NCBI GenBank assembly: GCA_965263215.1
Contig: OZ253663.1
Coordinates: 1,984,001 to 2,048,000, forward strand
Direction of reading: 5' to 3'
DNA from: UBA1672 sp965263215
Lineage (GTDB): Bacteria; Pseudomonadota; Alphaproteobacteria; Micavibrionales; Micavibrionaceae
Length of the DNA stretch: 64,000 bases
Position numbers and translations under genes: made by a program
In this document: positions 1 through 8,336 of the stretch, one piece after another
Layout: each line of letters starts with the position of its first letter
How positions within the stretch are numbered: position 1 is the stretch's first letter
Notes under the pieces: generated by a model
Told to the model about the DNA's origin: nothing
What the model saw: only the letters and a program-made list of their open reading frames with translations
Database searches by the model: none

Positions 1-123
1 AGCCGTTCTTTCGTTACCATAAGGGAAGTGAGCGTCAGTTTTTTGTGCGACCCAACCCTCTCCGCAAGCTGTCAAAACGAGAGGTGAACTCAGTAAAGCC
101 AGTCGTAATAAGGTCTTTGACAT
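1..123 (-). CDS. Lipoprotein, 3' part beyond window edge
   Basis: An open frame starts with ATG at 123 and runs off the left edge, giving 41 visible residues. The first 22 form a short positive n-region (MSKTLLR), a hydrophobic stretch and a lipobox (LTAC) whose Cys is residue 20, so the product should be lipid-anchored after signal peptidase II cleavage. An AAGGA ribosome-binding site lies about 7 bases upstream of the ATG. The visible mature part (GEGWVAQKTDAHFPYGNERT) is too short to assign to a family. The lipoprotein call is well supported; the function is unknown. Confidence 0.7.
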   Translation of the reverse strand, partial: MSKTLLRLALLSSPLVLTACGEGWVAQKTDAHFPYGNERTA

Positions 124-313
124 GCTATATTCCTTTTTATAAAAATCAGTTTCTTTTTTATACGCAGAAATACACCACATCCTCAGCGGCACATCAGCAC
201 ACACTAAGGTATCGCTCTTAAAAAATCAATATAGCGGATTGTGAAAAAAGAAGATTTTTTGTATTCGCAGACATCCGGAAAGGTCAAAACTTTGTTATAA
301 AACAAAAATTTTA

Positions 314-964
314 TTAAAATGAACCATCCATATAATCTGAAACATCTCTACGCATATCACGTAAATCTTCCCAGACTGTTTTTTCCTGACGGATAAACAT
401 TTCATTATAACCGGAGCCGATAAGCCCTTGCCACTGAGAACTATAGCGACATTTCTGGTGCTTATTTTTTTGCCTTTGAAGGTTGATCGTATATTCGAGC
501 TTAATGCCGGAATCATCACTCCCGCCAAGTCCGATACCATCAAAATCAAGGCCTAAACGCTTGTGCTCCCATTCGTAGGCAAGCAAAGCCTTACGATCAA
601 AACGATCCTGAATACGGCACTTATCCTCGCCCAATGCAACAGTCTCAACGGCATACGGCGCGCCTTCAACGGGTTGTTCTCGTTCAGTAAACCCTGTGTC
701 TTGTGCACCAGCCAGTTCGACGGCGATAGGCTCCGCAGCGGGATTATCCGCAAAATAATGCGGTTCGAATTTTGGATCTTCTATAGTTGAGAAATTCATA
801 TCCGGCGGCGAAGGCGCCAGTGGAGCCGATGTATCGGATGTTACGCATCCCGGTAAGGTCAAAATACCAAATCCTAAAACAAGCAGTAACTTATATAAAT
901 GCTCCTGACCTTTTAAAAAACCGAACGGAACATAACATAATGTATTCACCGTATCTTTTTTCAT
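314..964 (-). CDS. Putative lipoprotein, unknown function
   Basis: This 216-residue protein has an unusually long N-terminal region before a hydrophobic core (YKLLLVLGFGILTL) and a PGC lipobox at about residue 40. It should be exported and lipidated, if the chosen start is right. An AGGGG sits only one or two bases from the ATG at 964, which is closer than normal, and I found no better in-frame start. The mature part begins with a Pro/Ser-rich linker and ends with a charged region holding two Cys (DKCRIQDRF and HQKCRYSS). I do not recognise the family. Another lipoprotein lies downstream on the same strand. Confidence 0.6.
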   Translation of the reverse strand: MKKDTVNTLCYVPFGFLKGQEHLYKLLLVLGFGILTLPGCVTSDTSAPLAPSPPDMNFSTIEDPKFEPHYFADNPAAEPIAVELAGAQDTGFTEREQPVEGAPYAVETVALGEDKCRIQDRFDRKALLAYEWEHKRLGLDFDGIGLGGSDDSGIKLEYTINLQRQKNKHQKCRYSSQWQGLIGSGYNEMFIRQEKTVWEDLRDMRRDVSDYMDGSF

Positions 965-1102
965 ACCCCTATCATACCATAAAAACCATGCTCAGAGCGA
1001 GTTTTACGTGTTTTTTGTATGCTGCATTGCATGGCGAAAAATAAAAGCCAAGCAGGAACAAAGGGATAGTAAATTTATGATCAGGAATAAATATATTGGT
1101 CT

Positions 1103-1465
1103 TTAGTCGTAGAAGTAAAATACAACCCACATAATCGGGATACCAAGCGCCCCTACAGTGCCCGCCCACATATAGTACGGATTATATACCAGCAGCTTAT
1201 AGCCGAATAAAATGTACAATGCGTCAGCCGTGTATGGCGCAAGGAAGGATAAGCCGATGAAGGTTATCACACTGAAAAACAGCAATTTATCGCGGAATTC
1301 TGTCCAAAAATACGACATGATATAAGCCACACCAAACCCAAGGATACCAAGCATTACAGGTTTAATCGAGTTGGTTTGGTCGGAAATAATAAAAGCCGAA
1401 GCGCCAACAATCACTGAAAAAACAAGGACATACCATTTTAATGCTTTTAAAAATGCCTCTGACAT
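1103..1465 (-). CDS. Small integral membrane protein
   Basis: The 120-residue product is almost wholly hydrophobic with about four membrane segments: roughly residues 12-27, 36-53, 62-80 and 100-118. It ends in VVFYFYD. A strong AAGGGGG ribosome-binding site lies 7 bases before the ATG. No family signature is visible. It shares strand and neighbourhood with the lipoprotein at 314-964 but is 138 bases from it, so co-transcription is possible, not shown. Confidence 0.6.
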   Translation of the reverse strand: MSEAFLKALKWYVLVFSVIVGASAFIISDQTNSIKPVMLGILGFGVAYIMSYFWTEFRDKLLFFSVITFIGLSFLAPYTADALYILFGYKLLVYNPYYMWAGTVGALGIPIMWVVFYFYD

Positions 1466-1976
1466 TTTTTATTCCCCCTTTAGGTTTATCTGTTTCAAAT
1501 CATAGCGTTAAGCGCGCAAAAAATCCAGACAAACTATTCCCCCGCCATAACCCACCACCCACCTGTGGATAAAAATGTGGGCAAAAATCAGCGCTCCGTG
1601 ATGGGTTCGGAATCGGTGAAGAAATTTTAGTTTCGGTATAGGTATCATGTTGATATAAAATATAAATATACAACAAACCGATAGCGGGAAAACCCATTTC
1701 ATCCTGTATTTATACCACCCATTTCATCCGCTGCACGTGGATAAGTGGTGGTGCAAAACGGGTCATGAAACGCAGATGATTTCGACTCTTTGCATCTGAA
1801 CACCATAAAGCCACGCAATTATAGTGCTATAACAATGTGATAGAAAGACGCAAAACGGGCCGGACATTTGGGCCGAAAATGCATAATCGGGCCGGATTAT
1901 CGGGCCAGAATACAGCATGAAAACGGCCAAAAACACAAAATAAGGCCCGATTTTTGCGGTGAGTCACGCCCCCCCA
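1466..1976. other. Gene-poor region with DnaA-box-like sites and GGGCC repeats
   Basis: No convincing gene is seen in these 511 bases. A perfect DnaA-box 9-mer (TGTGGATAA, reverse of TTATCCACA) is at 1564-1572 and a one-mismatch version (CGTGGATAA) at 1736-1744. An AT-rich stretch lies at about 1645-1680. From 1857 to 1950 the motif GGGCC recurs at 1857, 1870, 1889 and 1902, twice as ATCGGGCC, and once inverted (GGCCCGAT near 1944). Two overlapping minus-strand frames at 1500-1702 look spurious. The role is unknown: a regulatory region, decayed sequence or replication-related site are all possible. Confidence 0.4.
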
Positions 1977-2234
1977 CTATTCGTTGAGTTCGGCGATAAT
2001 ACGTTCAACCTCGACGGCGTGGAGTGCCTTATCATCGGGGATGAAATTTTCACTGCGCGTATCGACAAATTCACCGTTCATGATGGGGATGAACAGGCCG
2101 ACAGGCTCGTTATGGCGTTTTACGATGATGGATTGGATTTTCCCCGCGCGCAGCCACCGGATATAGCGCGAGATGTTATCCTTAAAATCATGGAGTTTGA
2201 CATGCAGAATGTCATTCTTACTGATATACAGCAT
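1977..2234 (-). CDS. Phd/YefM-family antitoxin-like protein
   Basis: The 85-residue product matches the Phd/YefM antitoxin pattern: an N-terminal strand, then HDFKDNISRYIRWLRAG, then IIVKRHNEPVGLFIPI, which corresponds to the family's 'F+xxxSxYxxxVxxG ... I+R+gkPVa' region. Such proteins bind their own promoter through this N-terminal domain and neutralise a toxin with the C-terminal tail, here about residues 55-85. GGAG lies 8 bases before the ATG. No toxin gene adjoins it on either side, so it is an orphan or acts only as a regulator. The family call is good; the function is inferred. Confidence 0.7.
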   Translation of the reverse strand: MLYISKNDILHVKLHDFKDNISRYIRWLRAGKIQSIIVKRHNEPVGLFIPIMNGEFVDTRSENFIPDDKALHAVEVERIIAELNE

Positions 2235-2595
2235 AGTGTAATGCTCCTTTATAGAAGGTGAATGGTCACAAATTTCAGGTGTTTATGGGGGTAAGGATAG
2301 CACAGGAATAGGAATTTATTCAAGGGCACCCAAACACACAAACCATAATAAGTTTGACAAGCCCCGCATAACCTGCGCTTAATGCGCCAAGTTTGATACT
2401 ACGACTAAGACGACACGACTTTTAAGAGACGCCCCCTGTTACACAGGCTGGCACATAATTCCCCCCCTCAAAAAATACTGTTTGATAAACGTTACCGGCA
2501 AAGATGCATTCGTGCATGCGCGCCACTTCAAACAAAAAGTCCGTTGCAAGGTTGCGGCGGGCATTAACCGAATTGCTTATATAAGGAGAAATTAC
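2235..2595 (+). promoter_or_regulatory. cspA promoter and long 5' leader
   Basis: A sigma70-type promoter can be read as TTGACA at 2354-2359 and CTTAAT at 2378-2383 with an 18-base spacer. This would leave a leader of roughly 200 bases before the cold-shock ATG. Long structured leaders are typical of cold-inducible cspA mRNAs. The leader ends in a strong AAGGAG 9 bases before the start. I see no gene in this stretch; the longer frames across it are shadows. Cold induction is inference. Confidence 0.5.
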
Positions 2596-2802
2596 ATGGC
2601 AACCGGAACAGTAAAATGGTTTAACCCAACAAAAGGCTTCGGCTTTATTGAACCCAAAGATGGCGGTAAGGACGTATTCGTTCATATCTCTGCCGTTGAA
2701 CAATCAGGCATCGGAAGCCTCGACGAAGGACAGGAAATCGAATATGAAGTTCAGTCCGAGCGCGGCAAAGAATCCGCTACTAATCTACGCAAGGCTGCTT
2801 AA
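2596..2802 (+). CDS. cspA: Cold-shock domain protein (CspA family)
   Basis: The 68-residue protein is a single cold-shock domain, a small OB-fold that binds single-stranded RNA or DNA and melts mRNA structure in the cytoplasm. RNP1 (KGFGFIEP, residues 15-22) and RNP2 (VFVHISAV, about 28-35) are intact, as are the usual VKWFN start and SATNLRKA end. The ATG at 2596 is chosen because AAGGAG precedes it and homology starts exactly there; a longer upstream frame is not needed. The stop overlaps the start of a 51-residue gene (TAATG). Confidence 0.95.
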   Translation: MATGTVKWFNPTKGFGFIEPKDGGKDVFVHISAVEQSGIGSLDEGQEIEYEVQSERGKESATNLRKAA

Positions 2803-2957
2803 TGACTGCCACAACGACGCGTAAAGCAATACAGGCCGGCGATTATGGGGTGATTACACCACATGCCGCCACGCCCAATAATAAAGATGCGGTCAAAAAA
2901 GACCGCCCGACATTAACCGACGGACGTAAAGTCCTCAGCCTATGGGGCAGTGCCTAA
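2802..2957 (+). CDS. Small basic protein coupled to cspA
   Basis: A 51-residue frame begins at the ATG inside TAATG, sharing one base with the cspA stop, so translation is probably coupled. The product starts MTATTTRKAIQAGDYGVI and ends GRKVLSLWGSA; it is Thr/Lys/Arg-rich with no membrane segment or signal peptide. It stops 34 bases before a terminator hairpin, so both genes form one transcript. I do not recognise a family. The tight overlap and shared terminator are the main support. Confidence 0.6.
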   Translation: MTATTTRKAIQAGDYGVITPHAATPNNKDAVKKDRPTLTDGRKVLSLWGSA

Positions 2958-2990
2958 AGCACGCTCTATTATTGAATAAAGAATAACAAA

Positions 2991-3022
2991 AGCGGCGCAC
3001 TCATTTATGCGTCGCTTTTTTT
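2991..3022 (+). terminator. Terminator of the cspA operon
   Basis: GCGGCGCA pairs with TGCGTCGC (one G-T wobble) around a short AT-rich loop and is followed by seven T. It lies directly after the cspA-coupled small gene. Confidence 0.8.
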
Positions 3023-3049
3023 GTGTTGTGGGTGGGTTTATTAAGTTGT

Positions 3050-3679
3050 TCAAATGCAGCTGATCCACACAATAGGTACGCGATCAGGCATTAAAGTCGG
3101 AATCACAGCACTTTCAAACCATTCCGTAATTAGATCGGTATTGTGATTGTTTTTATCCATAACAAAAGGAAGAGATGTCGTAGATTTGTAAAGATACTTA
3201 TTATTGTCCATATGTCTTACGCTTGCCATTATTACATCATGCCCTCCATCCGTCAGGTCACTACCTTCGCTGTACTTCCAAAAGTCTATTGTGATAAAGG
3301 ATGTTGGTGTGTGTGTCTCATCTAGTAACTTTCTGGATGGAATTCCAAAATGAACCTCAAATTCAGAATACTCTTTTTTAAACACATTTTTTAAAGCCTC
3401 AGCATCAATTTGATCACCGATGTCATTACTGATTTTAAATTCAACATACAATCTTTTGATATTGTGAAGTCCATAAGACATGTCGCAAGGCTTTTTCATT
3501 TCATGCGTAAGTTTTTGTAACAGCAAATCATTCATTTTAAAGGTAAATTGTTCATCACCAATCCTTGCCTTCATTTGATTGATCAATAGCGTTTTTTGAG
3601 GGAATAGCGATACAAAACCAAGTCCTGCGATACACAGCCCCATTACAAAAAATAAAATATGACTTTTAGAGATACGCAT
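3050..3679 (-). CDS. Membrane-anchored or secreted protein, unknown
   Basis: This 209-residue protein has one N-terminal hydrophobic segment (residues 8-27, HILFFVMGLCIAGLGFVSLF) that acts as a signal anchor or uncleaved signal peptide. The rest is hydrophilic and should lie in the periplasm. It has a Cys at about residue 64 and one near the C-terminus (WISCI). No family is recognised. It lies 85 bases downstream of the membrane protein at 3765-4301 on the same strand. Confidence 0.55.
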   Translation of the reverse strand: MRISKSHILFFVMGLCIAGLGFVSLFPQKTLLINQMKARIGDEQFTFKMNDLLLQKLTHEMKKPCDMSYGLHNIKRLYVEFKISNDIGDQIDAEALKNVFKKEYSEFEVHFGIPSRKLLDETHTPTSFITIDFWKYSEGSDLTDGGHDVIMASVRHMDNNKYLYKSTTSLPFVMDKNNHNTDLITEWFESAVIPTLMPDRVPIVWISCI

Positions 3680-3764
3680 TATGTCCGCCTTTCCTGTTCA
3701 ACACTCAATTTTTCATTAAATCACAAAGCGAAATACGAATTGTCAAAAATATGTAAAAATGCAA

Positions 3765-4301
3765 TTACCCCCCCAACTCCGTATCCTCAAGCGGTTCGTT
3801 TCTATTCCGCAAAATATCCAAACGCGTGCCATTTATCTTATTATTCAATATACAATATATGACCGCAATGATTGCAGATGTGGCTGTAAATAGCGTTCTA
3901 AAATTAAAGTCCCATTTTGAACCCGAGGAATAGTAACCCCGTCTTTCAAGAAACCCCATACCAACCAGTTCCGACAAAGGTTCTGCAAAAAACGGGAAAA
4001 TTATTGATAAAACTATTATTCCGCTAACAATAATTTTAGGGAGATTTATCTTCTTAAATTCTAAAATACATAAGAACGGACAGACCATCGTAAGAAAAAA
4101 AGGAAGAGCCGTTATTGGCCCCATAAAAAAAGATTTAAAAGCAACCAAAAAAGTCATACTAAAAAAGAGTGAAGGTTGCGCAATTATTGAGGGAATAGTG
4201 ACGTAAAAAAATGTTGTTATCATGCTCGCTATCGCACCTATCAACAAAAGTTGAAGCATAATGACAATGTACATTGGCAAAGCTAATAAAAATACTTTCA
4301 A
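3765..4301 (-). CDS. Multi-pass membrane protein translationally coupled to uvrB
   Basis: The 178-residue product has four to five hydrophobic segments (about residues 3-30, 38-58, 62-78, 88-108 and 135-152) and a charged C-terminus. Its ATG overlaps the uvrB stop in an ATGA arrangement, so it is probably translated by ribosomes leaving uvrB. No family signature is seen. There is no obvious functional link between a membrane protein and excision repair; the arrangement may be incidental or lineage-specific. Confidence 0.6.
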   Translation of the reverse strand: MKVFLLALPMYIVIMLQLLLIGAIASMITTFFYVTIPSIIAQPSLFFSMTFLVAFKSFFMGPITALPFFLTMVCPFLCILEFKKINLPKIIVSGIIVLSIIFPFFAEPLSELVGMGFLERRGYYSSGSKWDFNFRTLFTATSAIIAVIYCILNNKINGTRLDILRNRNEPLEDTELGG

Positions 4302-6358
4302 ACCCCCAACTCCTGTTCCTCAAGGGCTTTAATCTCATCCCTTAGACGTGCCGCTTCCTCGAACTCCAAATCCGCGGCGGCTTTGTGCATTTGCTTACGC
4401 AGTCCCTCAATATGTTTGCGCATTTTCTTCGGGTCGTGCATAAATTCCGCGAGCGCAGAGTCATGGAGCGCCGCCCCCTTCTTCCCATCTTTCTGATCAT
4501 ACATGTGATCAAACGCGGTGGAGATATTACGCACAATCGTCGTCGGGGTGATGCCATGTGCCTCATTATGGGCGATCTGCTTTTCACGTCTGCGCGCGGT
4601 TTCATCAATCGCGTATTGCATGCTGTCTGTGATTTTATCGGCATAGAGGATTGCCTTGCCGTCCACGTTCCGCGCGGCGCGGCCAATCGTCTGCACCATG
4701 GATGTCTTTGATCGCAAGAACCCCTCCTTATCCGCATCCAGAATACAGACGCGCATACATTCGGGGATGTCGAGCCCCTCTCGCAATAAATTAATCCCCA
4801 CCAGAATATCGAACTTTCCGGCGCGTAAATCGTTCATGATCTCGATGCGCTCCAACGTGTCGACGTCACTGTGCATATACCGCACGGCGATGCCGTTTTC
4901 ATTGAGGTATTCCGTGAGAGCCTCTGCCATTTTCTTCGTGAGCGTGGTGACGAGCATACGCCCGCCTTGCTTGATGATCTCCCGCGCCTCATGCATCAAA
5001 TCATCAACCTGATGTTCTGTCGGGCGGATTTCCACGGGCGGGTCGATCAGGCCGGTCGGCCTTACCACCTGCTCTGCCGTGATGCCGCCGGATTGCTCGA
5101 TCTCCCATTCATTGGGGGTGGCGGAGACGTAAATGGTTTGCCCCCGCAGCGCGTTCCACTCCTCAAACTGGAGGGGGCGGTTATCTCTGGCGGCGGGCAG
5201 GCGGAACCCATGCTCTACAAGGATGCTTTTGCGCGCCTTATCGCCGTTATACATCGCGCGGAGCTGCGGGATCATCACGTGGCTTTCATCCAGAAACATC
5301 AACGCATCATCGGGCAGATATTCAATCAATGTCGGTGGTGCCTCGCCGATGCCGCGCCCCGTCAGATAGCGTGAATAATTCTCGATGCCCTTGCAACTGC
5401 CCGTCGCGGTCAGCATTTCAATATCGAACTTAGTGCGCTGTTCCAGACGCTGCGCCTCAAGGAGCTTATTCTCGCGGTTGTAATACTCCAGGCGGTCTTT
5501 GAGGTCGATTTTGATCTGCGCGATGGCCTGCTGGATGGTCGGCCCCGGCGTGATGTAGTGTGAATTGGCGAAGACGCGCACGCCTTCCAAATCCTCGAAC
5601 TTTTCCCCTGTCAGCGGGTCAAACTCGGTAATTTTCTCAAGCTCGTCCCCGAACAGGGAAAACCGCCATGCGCGATCTTCAAAGTGGGCAGGAAAAATCT
5701 CGATAGTGTCGCCGCGCACGCGAAATGTGCCGCGGTCAAAGGCGATGTCGTTGCGGGTATATTGTAGCTCGACCAGTTTGGCGATGATGGCCTCGCGCTC
5801 TATGGTTTGCCCCTGCGTTAAGGGGAAGGCCATCGCCATGTAATCTTCCTTCGAGCCGATGCCGTAGATGCAGGACACCGAGGCCACGATGATACAATCC
5901 TTACGCTCGAACAAGGCGCGGGTGGCGGCGTGGCGCATGCGGTCGATCTGCTCGTTGATGGAGCTGTCCTTCTCGATGAAGGTATCAGTGCGCGCGACAT
6001 AAGCTTCGGGTTGGTAATAATCGTAATAGCTGACGAAATACTCAACCGCGTTGTGCGGGAAGAAACTTTTAAACTCCGCGTATAATTGCGCCGCGAGGGT
6101 TTTGTTCGGCGCGAGGATCAGCGCTGGCCGCTGAAGCTCTTGAATGATATGCGCCATGGTGAAGGTCTTTCCCGAGCCTGTAACCCCAAGCAGCGTTTGA
6201 TCTGTCAGCCCATCACGCGCACCCTGCACCAATGTTTTAATGGCATTCGGCTGATCGCCCGCGGGTACAAAATCGGACACAACCTGAAACGCCTGCGATC
6301 GGTCAAACTCCGCAGGAATGGCAAATGGACGCTCGTTATTCGGTATCATGGCTTTCAT
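4298..6358 (-). CDS. uvrB: UvrABC excision nuclease subunit B
   Basis: UvrB, 686 residues, is the damage-verifying helicase-like subunit that takes DNA from UvrA and recruits UvrC. The Walker A motif GVTGSGKT is at residues 58-65. The damage-probing beta-hairpin region (YYDYYQPEAY) follows near residue 110. DESH is the Walker B box, SATP the helicase motif III, and QTIGRAARN motif VI. The C-terminal UVR motif (FEEAARLRDEIKALE), which binds UvrC, is intact. Length is normal. The start could be ATG 6358 or ATG 6349; neither has a strong ribosome-binding site. Confidence 0.97.
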   Translation of the reverse strand: MKAMIPNNERPFAIPAEFDRSQAFQVVSDFVPAGDQPNAIKTLVQGARDGLTDQTLLGVTGSGKTFTMAHIIQELQRPALILAPNKTLAAQLYAEFKSFFPHNAVEYFVSYYDYYQPEAYVARTDTFIEKDSSINEQIDRMRHAATRALFERKDCIIVASVSCIYGIGSKEDYMAMAFPLTQGQTIEREAIIAKLVELQYTRNDIAFDRGTFRVRGDTIEIFPAHFEDRAWRFSLFGDELEKITEFDPLTGEKFEDLEGVRVFANSHYITPGPTIQQAIAQIKIDLKDRLEYYNRENKLLEAQRLEQRTKFDIEMLTATGSCKGIENYSRYLTGRGIGEAPPTLIEYLPDDALMFLDESHVMIPQLRAMYNGDKARKSILVEHGFRLPAARDNRPLQFEEWNALRGQTIYVSATPNEWEIEQSGGITAEQVVRPTGLIDPPVEIRPTEHQVDDLMHEAREIIKQGGRMLVTTLTKKMAEALTEYLNENGIAVRYMHSDVDTLERIEIMNDLRAGKFDILVGINLLREGLDIPECMRVCILDADKEGFLRSKTSMVQTIGRAARNVDGKAILYADKITDSMQYAIDETARRREKQIAHNEAHGITPTTIVRNISTAFDHMYDQKDGKKGAALHDSALAEFMHDPKKMRKHIEGLRKQMHKAAADLEFEEAARLRDEIKALEEQELGV

Positions 6359-6394
6359 GAATTTAGGTATAGCTTAATTTTGAACAAAAACAAA

Positions 6395-6427
6395 CGCCGC
6401 AGGATATCCCCGCGGCGCTGTTTTTTT
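6395..6427. terminator. Bidirectional terminator-like hairpin upstream of uvrB
   Basis: CGCCGC pairs with GCGGCG, with GGATATCC in the middle able to extend the stem. Seven T follow on the plus strand, and a broken T-rich run follows on the minus strand. It would end the tiny minus-strand gene at 6474-6542 and separate it from uvrB. Confidence 0.65.
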
Positions 6428-6473
6428 GTCTGCTTCGAAAGACGAACGCCTTTACGATTCATCCATGACGAAA

Positions 6474-6542
6474 CTATTTACCGCCCTTTTTGGTCGGTTT
6501 TGGTTTCTTAACAGAAGTAGCAGAAGGTTTACTATTAGCCAT
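6474..6542 (-). CDS. Candidate 22-residue basic microprotein
   Basis: A short frame reads MANSKPSATSVKKPKPTKKG followed by GK. It is rich in Lys, Pro and Ser, with no hydrophobic segment. Support: GGAG sits about 9 bases before the ATG, a terminator hairpin follows 47 bases after the stop, and a perfect inverted repeat lies upstream. The lysine-rich tail resembles disordered nucleic-acid-binding tails, but no family is known to me. A chance frame of this length is quite possible, so the call is tentative. Confidence 0.35.
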   Translation of the reverse strand: MANSKPSATSVKKPKPTKKGGK

Positions 6543-6587
6543 AGCGATAATCTCCACTATGAGTGCGGCCTTGAGCGGTCGCGGAGC

Positions 6588-6607
6588 GTATCAAACGAGC
6601 TTGATAC
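6588..6607. repeat. Perfect 7-bp inverted repeat (operator- or hairpin-like)
   Basis: GTATCAA at 6588-6594 and TTGATAC at 6601-6607 are exact reverse complements separated by six bases. No T-run follows, so it looks more like a dyad protein-binding site than a terminator. It lies between the candidate microprotein gene (minus) and the 491-residue gene (plus). Confidence 0.45.
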
Positions 6608-6781
6608 TTAATGAAAATTATAATCCCAATTTATAAAAAAACAAAATTATTTTTGATGATTATGGCATAAATTTTTATGCACCGAACGGCAAAGAAAAAT
6701 CACGTAAGAATTGCTCTAACAGCCATTTTCGACTAATATGGAAATGTAAGTGGGTGTATTTATAATAACAATAGAGTGGGT

Positions 6782-8254
6782 ATGATCAAACTTAGTTTCA
6801 CGCAAAAAGTCCGTATTATTGACCATCTTTCAGTGCCTGATAACTGGAGCAACATATTCAACATGTCATTTTTCACCGATGAAAGCCGCAAATGGTCGCG
6901 CAAAACGGTGGATGATCTTACCATCTCAGCCAGTCCTGACGGCACCAAATGCAAGGTGATGGATGAGAAAAACGGCCGCAGCCTTTCCGTGTCACGACAA
7001 GGCGGACGTGTTAAAGTCACGGACGAGCATAATCAATCATTCATCTTATCCCAAGGGACGGTAAAATCGCGCGGCGATACCGTGTCCGATGTCACCCCTA
7101 TTCGCTCCACAGAGGAATTCGGCTTTGCCGATAACACCGCAAAACCCGTTGTTTTAGAAAGTATGGGCGTGGTTCTTCGTTTTAATGATGACGGATCAAA
7201 GGCGGTGTTTTTCGAAGATATCGGCCACCGCGTTGATATGAACGCGCACGGCGACGGCGTATCCGCGGAAAATCATCCGGGGCGTTTCTTTCACAAAATA
7301 TCCCTGACCGAGGGCACATTTAAAGAATGGGACATCCACCCCGCCTACGCGATGATGTTTGCAAAATTGGTGATTGCCAAAGATTTGAACATCGAGCCGA
7401 ATTTAGAAGCACAAAATGAAATAGACGAACAAAAGGCGGCCTTTCTTTTGGCGCAGTATCTTAAGGAACGTCTTGATGATATGGACATGCCCGAAACATG
7501 GAAAGGCAACCAACCCATTAGCATGACTGATTTGGGGGGCAAAGCCAAAAATGCAATGTCTGAAGCCGAAAAGCCATGGGATGACACCACGGAATTCGGA
7601 GGCTATGACGCCGCCCTGCCCAATCGTTTTTTTATCACCAAAACCGATGACGGATACGATTTAACAACATCCAGTGATGCCAAGCATAGCATTTGGTCAC
7701 AGGGGGAATTGCTTCGTCAGGCACGTAGCAGTAATATTTTATCAATCCAGACGGTAAACGCGAACACGGCGGCAGAAAACGTTCTGCACATGCTGAGTAA
7801 AGGAAATACCGTTGAGGACCATCTTGGTCGTGAATGGCAATTTGTTGTTTTGGACTCTCCGGCGGCGCAAAAGGTTGTGACCAATATGAATGATGTGGCG
7901 CATAACGCCTTTGGCATCGACTCTCATGATTACGCGGCGATTAACTTTAGTGACACCAGAAGCCTGCTTGCGATGGAAAGCGGAATTCTTGAGCATGTGA
8001 TGGTGCAATACGCCGCCAGCCGCTCTGTCATGAAGATGATTACGGATGGCAATACGGATACCTCAGAACTCAACGATCTGTTGAAAATGGGGGCGGACTA
8101 CCGTTATATTGATCCCGAAGCCGCATCAAAGGGGCGGACATTCACAGACCTTATGAAGGAAAGCGAGAATTTTGAACTTCTCGCGCTGATGCGTGACGTC
8201 ACGGGCATTCACCCCGATATGCCGGATATGGACGAGGATACGCTTCACCTATAG
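6782..8254 (+). CDS. Uncharacterised 491-residue protein with ankyrin-like tail
   Basis: The protein has no signal peptide or membrane segment, so it should be cytoplasmic unless exported by a dedicated system. The first half is beta-rich with repeated short polar strands (residues 45-150). The C-terminus, about residues 425-470, holds LLKMGADYRYID followed by GRTFTDLMKESENFELLALM, which resembles one degenerate ankyrin repeat. ATG 6782 is preferred over GTG 6776; both are possible. It is monocistronic, between an inverted repeat and the PQ-loop gene. I do not recognise the full-length family. Confidence 0.65.
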   Translation: MIKLSFTQKVRIIDHLSVPDNWSNIFNMSFFTDESRKWSRKTVDDLTISASPDGTKCKVMDEKNGRSLSVSRQGGRVKVTDEHNQSFILSQGTVKSRGDTVSDVTPIRSTEEFGFADNTAKPVVLESMGVVLRFNDDGSKAVFFEDIGHRVDMNAHGDGVSAENHPGRFFHKISLTEGTFKEWDIHPAYAMMFAKLVIAKDLNIEPNLEAQNEIDEQKAAFLLAQYLKERLDDMDMPETWKGNQPISMTDLGGKAKNAMSEAEKPWDDTTEFGGYDAALPNRFFITKTDDGYDLTTSSDAKHSIWSQGELLRQARSSNILSIQTVNANTAAENVLHMLSKGNTVEDHLGREWQFVVLDSPAAQKVVTNMNDVAHNAFGIDSHDYAAINFSDTRSLLAMESGILEHVMVQYAASRSVMKMITDGNTDTSELNDLLKMGADYRYIDPEAASKGRTFTDLMKESENFELLALMRDVTGIHPDMPDMDEDTLHL

Positions 8255-8336
8255 TTATCTTTTGTTTTCAAACAAATATCTTTCCAGATATTTTAATCTT
8301 TGTTATGTGTAGACCGTGTAATAAGGGGGATAACAC

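Noticed and set aside
1500..1702. Two overlapping short minus-strand frames, considered as a possible toxin for the Phd-like gene
   Set aside because: No toxin-like motif and unusual composition; the frames overlap each other in different phases.
1500..1976. Chromosomal replication origin (oriC)
   Set aside because: Only one perfect and one imperfect DnaA box, with none of the usual oriC neighbours (hemE, dnaA, parAB), so this is not claimed.
1959..2261. 100-residue plus-strand frame across the Phd-like gene
   Set aside because: It runs opposite to a gene with clear Phd homology and a good ribosome-binding site, and encodes nothing recognisable.
4871..5374. Long plus-strand frame inside uvrB
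   Set aside because: It is antisense to a clearly conserved uvrB and has no independent support.
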